DNA of 27,116 nucleotides from an uncultured Clostridia bacterium (GTDB lineage: Bacteria; Bacillota; Clostridia; Oscillospirales; Oscillospiraceae), in contig CALICR010000182.1 in the NCBI GenBank assembly GCA_938049125.1, forward strand, positions 1 through 27,116, written 5' to 3'. The notes under the pieces are model-generated. The model was not told the DNA's origin. It was given only the letters and a program-made list of their open reading frames with translations, and did no database searches. The translations under genes were made by a program, and so were the position numbers. Shown here piece by piece: positions 22,170 to 27,116 of this stretch (position 1 is its first letter; every line of letters begins with the position of its first letter).

Positions 22170-22904
22170 TCAGCGGCCGGGGTGGTAGTAGTAGTCGCGG
22201 GGCGTCCAGCCGGGCAGAATACGGCCGGGGTCCCGCCGGTCGTCCACGGTGATGGCCAGGGTCCCCAGGGCCTCGCAGGAGACGGTGATGGTCTCGCCCG
22301 GGGCGAAGGGCCGGTCCGCCGGAACGGCCAGGGGCGCGCCCGCCGCGCCCAGGGAGATGAGGTCGCCCGCGGCGAAGGCCACGAAGCAGTTCATCTCCCG
22401 CAGCAGCTCGTCCGGGTCGAAGAGCAGGACACTCTGGTCGAAGACATGACGGCCCAGGGTGAGGGACTCGACGGTCAGCCTCAGGTCCCGGGCCGCAAGG
22501 CCCGGCGTCAGCGCGTCCGCGAGGACCTGGGAGCTGTCACTGTAGAGGCTGTACCAGTAGCACATATGGCGGTCCCGGGGCGAGGGATCCGGAGAGGCCA
22601 GGAGGATGCCGTCGTCGCTGAAGGCGAGGCCGAGGCCCAGGCCGCGGACTGCGCCGCGGAGCGCCGCCTCATCGCCCACGGGCACGTCGTGGTCCACGAT
22701 AAAATAGAGCTGGGGGTAGAGGCTCAGATTCTTCCGCCAGGGCTCCAGCAGCAGGCGGCCCGGGTCCGGCGCAACGGTCTCATAGGGCACGGGCAGGAGC
22801 CGCGGGGCCTTCCGGGCGGTCTCACCGCGGGCGGCGTAGGCGGCCTCGGAATTGAGGTCCACCAGCATGGTGGTGGAGGGGCGGGGCAGGTCGGAACGGT
22901 TCAT
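22170..22904 (-). CDS. Fumarylacetoacetate-hydrolase-fold protein, short, metal ligands not recognised
   Basis: A 244-residue protein recognised by its C-terminal half: DPDELLREMNCFVAFAAGDLISLGAAG, then FAPGETITVSCEALGTLAITV, the FAH pattern of a helix, GDLI-x-x-G, and PG-x-x-V-x-V-x-(I)xGLGTL. The middle (LYFIVDHDVPVGDEAALRGAV) aligns with the family's EGELAVVIGK region, but the Glu-x-Glu metal ligands are not there. It may be non-catalytic or a partner subunit of the full-length FAH-fold protein encoded 2 bp upstream. The start at ATG 22902-22904 has AAAGGAG 7 bp upstream. An in-frame TTG two codons earlier is rejected. It is a weak match overall, so the family call is moderate. Confidence 0.6.
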   Translation of the reverse strand: MNRSDLPRPSTTMLVDLNSEAAYAARGETARKAPRLLPVPYETVAPDPGRLLLEPWRKNLSLYPQLYFIVDHDVPVGDEAALRGAVRGLGLGLAFSDDGILLASPDPSPRDRHMCYWYSLYSDSSQVLADALTPGLAARDLRLTVESLTLGRHVFDQSVLLFDPDELLREMNCFVAFAAGDLISLGAAGAPLAVPADRPFAPGETITVSCEALGTLAITVDDRRDPGRILPGWTPRDYYYHPGR

Positions 22905-22906
22905 GG

Positions 22907-23863
22907 TCAAAGCTCCTTTCTCTCGTCGCGGATGCGGAGCCGCAGGGTGCCGAGCTTCGAGACCGTGGCCTGGAGGTAGGCGTCCTCCGGGTAGCGGCCC
23001 GGGAAGCTGGGGTAGCCGTCGTAGGAGATGGAGGCGGAGCTCATCATGTCGCCGGGCTGGAGCGTCAGGAAGCCGCTGGCGTAGGCGATCATCTCCGCGA
23101 AGGTGAAGCAGACGGCCTGGGCGCTGCCGAGGGAGACCAGGCGGCCGCTCTCGCGCTCCTCAATCATCTGGTCATGGGGGTCTGGCACCTCGTCCCTCGT
23201 GACGATGTAGGGGCCGATGGGCGTCGGGATCTGGGTGTTGTGGTTGTAGCAGCCCTCATAGGCCCAGTCGGCGAAGACCTTCTCCTCGTCGGGGATGGCC
23301 CACTTGTTTCCTTTGCTGTAAGGATAGTTGTCGTAAGCACCGCTGTGGTCCAGCATATTGACGTAGCCGAAGACGTGGTCGTAGGCCGTGGTGGTGCTGA
23401 CATTGTGGCAGGGCTTGCCCATGACGCAGACCATCTCGTAGTTCCAGCCGTCGCCCTGGAAGCCGTCGCGGACGGTCCAGACGCTGTTGTGGCCCACGAG
23501 GTTGAAGCTGTAGCGCTGCTCCATGACGGGCTGCCTGCAGATGGCGCTCTTGCCGACGCGGGTAAAGCAGGCGCTGTTGCCCCGGGCCGTGAAGAGCTTC
23601 GGAGAGGCGGGCAGCGGGGGCAGGAATTCCGTGCCGCCGTCCAGCGGGTGGACGAAGTCCGGCCGGGGGCTGCGCCGGGTCAGGGCCCCGATGGCCGCGT
23701 TCAGGCTGACCACCTCATCGCCGTACCCCTCGATAAAGGTGCGCAGCTCCGTGACCGGCTCCCGCCCGAGCGCGGCCAGCGCCGCGGGGACCTCGGCCCA
23801 GCAGCCGTCGTAGACGGCGGCCAGCGTGGGCGTCCCGCCGCGGGAAATGATGCCGAGTTTCAT
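22907..23863 (-). CDS. Fumarylacetoacetate hydrolase family protein
   Basis: A 318-residue FAH-fold enzyme. Family landmarks are MKLGIISRGGTPTLAAV at the start, NYEMVCVMGK for the usual xEGELAVVIGK, GYVNMLDHSGAYDN for GY-x-x-x-ND-x-x-ARD, PIGPYIVTRDEVPDPHD for PLGPWIVTxDEIPDP, and FAEMIAYASGFLTLQPGDMMSS for IAELIAYxSRxxTLxPGDVI. By this alignment the first metal-binding Glu is Asn, the second Glu and the Asp are kept. Family reactions are C-C bond hydrolysis, decarboxylation or hydratase/isomerase chemistry on keto acids. The start at ATG 23861-23863 has AAGGAGG 7 bp upstream. It heads the minus-strand operon FAH1-FAH2-nagA. Confidence 0.8.
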   Translation of the reverse strand: MKLGIISRGGTPTLAAVYDGCWAEVPAALAALGREPVTELRTFIEGYGDEVVSLNAAIGALTRRSPRPDFVHPLDGGTEFLPPLPASPKLFTARGNSACFTRVGKSAICRQPVMEQRYSFNLVGHNSVWTVRDGFQGDGWNYEMVCVMGKPCHNVSTTTAYDHVFGYVNMLDHSGAYDNYPYSKGNKWAIPDEEKVFADWAYEGCYNHNTQIPTPIGPYIVTRDEVPDPHDQMIEERESGRLVSLGSAQAVCFTFAEMIAYASGFLTLQPGDMMSSASISYDGYPSFPGRYPEDAYLQATVSKLGTLRLRIRDERKEL

Positions 23864-23914
23864 GATTCTGGCCTCCTTGCACCGGAGCGATACGGCCCCG
23901 GTTCTTAGATTTTG

Positions 23915-24004
23915 AGTTGCAATAATTTTACTTTTCGATTCGACAGAATCGGACCGAAAAAGCTCGTAACACCATTGAATCACAAATCTGAGGGGATTGC
24001 AACT
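23915..24004. promoter_or_regulatory. Divergent control region with inverted repeats
   Basis: The 372-bp gap (23864-24235) separates the FAH operon from the opposite-strand genes. AGTTGCAAT (23915-23923) is matched in inverse by ATTGCAACT (23996-24004). Between them CGATTC-GACA-GAATCG (23936-23951) is a perfect 6-bp inverted repeat preceded by TTT, giving TTTCGATTCGA, the same word as in the DeoR leader at 16334. A minus-strand TAAAAT (23925-23930) is a possible -10 box for the FAH operon, with the inverted repeat in its spacer. Exact regulator contacts are inference. Confidence 0.45.
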
Positions 24005-24056
24005 GACATTTTGGTATCTTTGGGGACAAAAGGCGGGATGCGGGAAAAACCGCGAG

Positions 24057-24085
24057 TTGACTTTTCTTTCCGGCTGTGGTATGGT
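24057..24085 (+). promoter_or_regulatory. Sigma-A promoter for the Cys/His-rich protein and glycosidase-like genes
   Basis: TTGACT (24057-24062) is followed after exactly 17 bp by TATGGT (24080-24085). The leader to the start codon at 24236 is about 145 bp and contains CGGATTTTCT near 24103, which can pair with AGGAAATCCG near 24141 (one wobble). No known leader RNA was recognised. Confidence 0.7.
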
Positions 24086-24235
24086 GATTGCGACGGGAAA
24101 CAGCGGATTTTCTGCGGCTTTTTTGACGTTTCTGACAGGAAATCCGATGCTTTCAAAAAGAAAAATTCAGGACCCGCCAAGGCTGCGATCCCAGGATGCG
24201 GCGCGGCGGTCCACCGTGAAAAGAGGTTATCCGAT

Positions 24236-25174
24236 ATGATTTCCTGCACCGAATTCATCCCGGCCTACAGCGCGCTGTTCCAGTATCTCGAGGAGAAGCG
24301 CGGCAGCGCGGAGGTCGACCGCTACTGGAACTATCTCTTCAAGCCGACGGAGGCGGAGCCCTCCGTGCTGGAGCAGAAGATCGCCGCCGAGGGCATCCGC
24401 GGCTGCTACAGCTATTGGACCTGGTCCCTCAACGAGGAGGCCGCCGACTTCACCATGTACCTGAACGAGAAGGCGGGTTGGTTCCTGCTGGCCATGCACC
24501 ACTGTCCCTCCAAGGGCCGCCTGCTGGACCTCCAGAAGGAGACGGGCTGCCGCCCCTACTCCCGGTACTGCCTCCACTGCGACGGCTACCGCTGGGCCAT
24601 CGAGAAGTTCGGTCTCGGCTACATCTATAACTGGACGGAGATGGACAAGGCCGCCTGCTCCATCCTGGTCTACGACCCGAAGGTCTTCAAGGGCAAGATC
24701 GTCGTGGATGAGAACACGGAGATCATGGACCGACGCGCCGGGGACAACGTCTATTTCCACCGGGAGTTCCACCAGAGCATGAACCGCGGCGTCGAGTACG
24801 TCGGCACGAACTACGGCGACGCCGCCGTGCGCGAATACCTCAGGGACTTCACCCTGAGCTTCTATGCCCGCCTCATCGCCGCCGTGCGGGCCGAGGGCCT
24901 TTCCGCCCTGGAGCGGTCCATCCACGAGACCTACCGCAAGGAGCAGGCCGAGGACGTGCTGACGACGAAGCTCGACGGCGACACGCTCGAGGTCGAGGTC
25001 TGCGCGTGCCCCGCCGTCCGCTACCTCCGCGCCGGCGGCCGGACCATGTCCAAATGGTACCCCCTGACCACCACCGTCGTGATGCAGACCATTGCCGACG
25101 AGACCGGCTATCAATTCGAAATGCTGCGCTACGACGACGAGACCGGCGCTGCGGCCTACCGCTTCACGCGCTGA
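24236..25174 (+). CDS. Unrecognised cytoplasmic protein rich in Cys, His and Trp
   Basis: A 312-residue soluble protein with no membrane segment or signal peptide. I do not recognise it with confidence. Conserved-looking motifs lie in the first half: SYWTWSLNEEAAD, then AMHHCPSKGRLLDLQKETG and YCLHCDGYRWAIEKFG, where a His-His-Cys and a Cys-x-His-Cys could bind metal or be catalytic. A short Cys-rich β segment (VEVCACPAVRYLRAGG) lies near the end. The spacing loosely recalls small cysteine-dependent hydrolases such as ATC hydrolases, but this is a guess. The start at ATG 24236 has AAGAGGT 8 bp upstream. Upstream in-frame codons overlap the promoter and are rejected. The glycosidase-like gene follows after 21 bp. 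Confidence 0.75.
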   Translation: MISCTEFIPAYSALFQYLEEKRGSAEVDRYWNYLFKPTEAEPSVLEQKIAAEGIRGCYSYWTWSLNEEAADFTMYLNEKAGWFLLAMHHCPSKGRLLDLQKETGCRPYSRYCLHCDGYRWAIEKFGLGYIYNWTEMDKAACSILVYDPKVFKGKIVVDENTEIMDRRAGDNVYFHREFHQSMNRGVEYVGTNYGDAAVREYLRDFTLSFYARLIAAVRAEGLSALERSIHETYRKEQAEDVLTTKLDGDTLEVEVCACPAVRYLRAGGRTMSKWYPLTTTVVMQTIADETGYQFEMLRYDDETGAAAYRFTR

Positions 25175-25195
25175 GAAAAGAAAGGAAACAGCACC

Positions 25196-27010
25196 ATGCA
25201 GGAACGAAATGAGCAGATCTTCACCGACCTCGGCACCCTCTGCGAGCCGAAGGCCAACATTTCCGCCGTGCGCGAGCTGCACAAGTGGAACAGCGTCCCC
25301 TTTGAGACCGCGGACCTCAAGGGCACCATGCTGGTGTCCTTCAACGAGGGCCGTCCCGCGGACGTCACCCTGCCCCTGAACCTCACGGGCTGGTACCGCG
25401 TCTTCCTGGGCGTGGGCCTCTACGGCGACGAGGGCGTGCCCCAGATGCTCCAGGTCAAGCTGACCGGCGACGGGGCCTTTACCCATGTGTTCCCCAGCGG
25501 CGGCTCCGCCTACGCCTACCACTCCGTGGAGGAGAGCTTCTGGCGCTGCGCCGACCTCACCGGCCAGTCCCTCGTCATCTCCAAGCCCACGAAGACCACC
25601 AACGCCAACGCCATCCTCTCCTGGGTCCGGGTCGTGCCCATGACCGATGAGGAGGTCGCGGCCCACCGGGCGGACATGGCCCGCAGGGACACGAAGCGCA
25701 TCTACGCCACCAACGACATGCACGGTATGCTGGGCCTCTACGGCCTCCAGAGCCGGGACGAGTGGCGTTCCGTGGTCCAGGAGTACCAGGATTCCGACGT
25801 GGAATGGCTGTCCATGGAGAACATCCGCTCCTTTGACGGCCGCACCACCACCGGCGACACGGAGAACTTTGCCTACTGCCGCAACGGCGACCACTATATC
25901 CAGGCCCACCTGCTGTCCGACTTCACCATGGACATGCTCTCGGACCTCGTGCACTACGGCCATGACCAGGGACTCAAGATGTGCGTCTCCGTCCGCATGG
26001 GCGCCTGGGGCCTCGAGTTCCCCTATGACCAGATGTACTTCGCCAACCGCTTTGCCGAGGAGCACCCGGAGCTGCGCTGCATTGACCGCGACGGCGACCC
26101 CATCGACGCCCTGTCCTACTGCTACCCCGAGGTGCAGGAGTACATGCTCCGGCAGTTTGAGGAGATGGCTGCCACGGGCTGCGACGCCGTGGAGATGATC
26201 TTCAACCGCGGCGTGCCCTACGTGCTTTTTGAGCAGCCCTTCGTGGACCGCTTCATGGAACGCTACGGGGAGGACCCCCGCTGCCTGCCCCTGGACGACG
26301 AGAACGTCACGGCCCTGCGCTGTGAGATTATGACCGAGTTCGTCCGCAAGCTCCGCGCCCGGATGGACAAGGTCCGCGCCGAAAAGCCCGTGGGCATCCA
26401 TGCCCGGACCCAGTTCAGCATCTGGGACTGCCGTCACGTGGGCGTGGACCTCGAGACCTGGTGCCGCGAGCACCTCATCACCGCCATCATCAGCTATCCC
26501 CAGCGCGTCCGCGAGGTGCTGAAGGGCGACATCTGGCAGAAGGAGAACCCGCGCCTGCTGGACCTTGACCGCTACCACGAATATATGCTCCGGAGCGACG
26601 CCACCATCATCTACCGCCGCCAGGACTTCAACTTCATGCCGCCCATGGAGGACTCCCGCGGCGTGCTGCGCGGCCCTGCCACCCAGGAGGAGCGCGTGGC
26701 CGAGTTCATGCGCCTGGAGAAGGAGTACGGCGTCACGGTCTACCTCGAGATCATGCCGCGCCATATGTCCACGGACGAGTACCGCGAGCGGGCGCTGGAG
26801 CTCTACCGCTGCGGCTGCGAGCACATCAGCCTCTGGGACACCTACAGCCGCGTGCCCTGCAAGGCCGAGTGGAGCATGATGCGCCGCCTGGGCCACAAGG
26901 ACGAGCTGCCGGGCTATGGCTCCGGCGAAGGCGAGTTCTTCCGCGGCGCGCGCCTCATGAAGATCGGCGGCAAGGACGTCAGCCGCTACAAGCCCGCCTG
27001 GGGCGGCTGA
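25196..27010 (+). CDS. Glycosidase-like TIM-barrel protein (family 10-like / GHL) with N-terminal β-domain
   Basis: A 604-residue protein. About residues 1-155 look like a β-sandwich carbohydrate-binding-type domain (LNLTGWYRVFLGVGLYG, VSFNEGRPADVTLPL). The rest resembles a (β/α)8 glycosidase barrel of the GHL10/DUF187 kind: HGMLGLYGLQSR, then YGHDQGLKMCVSVRMGAW, FAEEHPELRCIDRDGDPIDAL, and YCYPEVQEYMLRQFEEMAATGCDAVEMIFNRG. Acidic residues in those strands (Glu in VEMIFN, Asp/Glu near ECE-like ends) could be catalytic. No signal peptide is present, so the substrate would be inside the cell. AAAGGAAA lies 8 bp before ATG. Family assignment is by pattern, and an isomerase/lyase of a TIM-barrel family is an alternative. 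Confidence 0.65.
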   Translation: MQERNEQIFTDLGTLCEPKANISAVRELHKWNSVPFETADLKGTMLVSFNEGRPADVTLPLNLTGWYRVFLGVGLYGDEGVPQMLQVKLTGDGAFTHVFPSGGSAYAYHSVEESFWRCADLTGQSLVISKPTKTTNANAILSWVRVVPMTDEEVAAHRADMARRDTKRIYATNDMHGMLGLYGLQSRDEWRSVVQEYQDSDVEWLSMENIRSFDGRTTTGDTENFAYCRNGDHYIQAHLLSDFTMDMLSDLVHYGHDQGLKMCVSVRMGAWGLEFPYDQMYFANRFAEEHPELRCIDRDGDPIDALSYCYPEVQEYMLRQFEEMAATGCDAVEMIFNRGVPYVLFEQPFVDRFMERYGEDPRCLPLDDENVTALRCEIMTEFVRKLRARMDKVRAEKPVGIHARTQFSIWDCRHVGVDLETWCREHLITAIISYPQRVREVLKGDIWQKENPRLLDLDRYHEYMLRSDATIIYRRQDFNFMPPMEDSRGVLRGPATQEERVAEFMRLEKEYGVTVYLEIMPRHMSTDEYRERALELYRCGCEHISLWDTYSRVPCKAEWSMMRRLGHKDELPGYGSGEGEFFRGARLMKIGGKDVSRYKPAWGG

Positions 27011-27041
27011 GCCGGTCTGTTTTCTAAGATCATAAGAGAGA

Positions 27042-27078
27042 CGCCCTGCGCCGGGTCACGGCGCAGGGCGCTTTCTCC
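27042..27078 (+). terminator. Rho-independent terminator at the end of the island
   Basis: A perfect 12-bp stem CGCCCTGCGCCG/CGGCGCAGGGCG with loop GGTCA (27042-27070) is followed by CTTTCTCC. Directly after it a second perfect hairpin, TCCGCCGTC/GACGGCGGA (27076-27096), starts. Together they close the transcription unit that contains the glycosidase-like gene. Confidence 0.8.
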
Positions 27079-27116
27079 GCCGTCTGAGACGGCGGAAGCG
27101 GCCCCGGAAGCCTATA

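Noticed and set aside
24227..26896. Very long antisense open frame (889 codons) opposite the last two genes
   Set aside because: It is antisense to two genes with clear codon use and ribosome sites. Its His/Gly/Asp/Val-rich translation is the usual reverse-strand shadow of GC-rich genes.

Overview
The window is high-GC DNA with almost continuous coding on both strands, strong Shine-Dalgarno sites and compact rho-independent terminators. The gene content points to a GC-rich gut Clostridia bacterium, most likely Oscillospiraceae (Oscillibacter/Dysosmobacter/Flavonifractor-like): an NfnAB/GltA-type flavoprotein pair, a Bce-type ABC transporter, a DUF1292 protein, a class I lysyl-tRNA synthetase, MATE pumps and a zinc-ribbon/YARHG surface protein. 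The taxonomic call is inference. The first ten bases match the end of an Illumina adapter, so the left edge is probably a contig end with unremoved adapter.

Layout. Positions 11-2000: tail of an upstream gene, a GltA/NfnB flavoprotein and a two-CBS-domain protein. 2124-4905: a BceA/BceB-like ABC transporter pair, with no two-component system in view. 4946-10772: two unrelated MATE exporters, a zinc-ribbon/YARHG membrane protein, a DUF1292 protein and an MscS-type channel. 10860-15983 (minus strand): a probable operon of class I lysyl-tRNA synthetase with a C-terminal tRNA-binding domain, an M3 oligoendopeptidase F and a class Ic-like aspartate aminotransferase. 16378-27010: a catabolic island with two DeoR-family regulators, a neutral-ceramidase-fold hydrolase, a NagB-like isomerase/deaminase missing a catalytic Asp, a nitroreductase, NagA, two fumarylacetoacetate-hydrolase-fold proteins, an unrecognised Cys/His-rich protein and a glycosidase-like TIM-barrel protein. 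None of the island enzymes has a signal peptide and no transporter is present, so the island looks built for intracellular breakdown of an imported N-acylated (amino-sugar-like) compound. The substrate is unknown.

Most unusual signals. (1) A modular palindromic element occurs twice (6327-6481 and 8236-8506), about 95% identical over the shared ~117 bases. Both copies lie in the same relative orientation 28-30 bp before the start codons of two only distantly related MATE genes. The longer copy is an inverted pair of two diverged units. (2) Upstream of the longer copy, the second MATE gene has a compact leader made of a strong promoter, a perfect 10-bp hairpin, a 13-codon ORF whose stop touches a terminator stem, and a U-tract. 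This looks like a ribosome-mediated attenuator or a ~100-nt small RNA. (3) The amino-sugar-like island contains enzymes with altered catalytic residues and a possible operator word shared by its two control regions.
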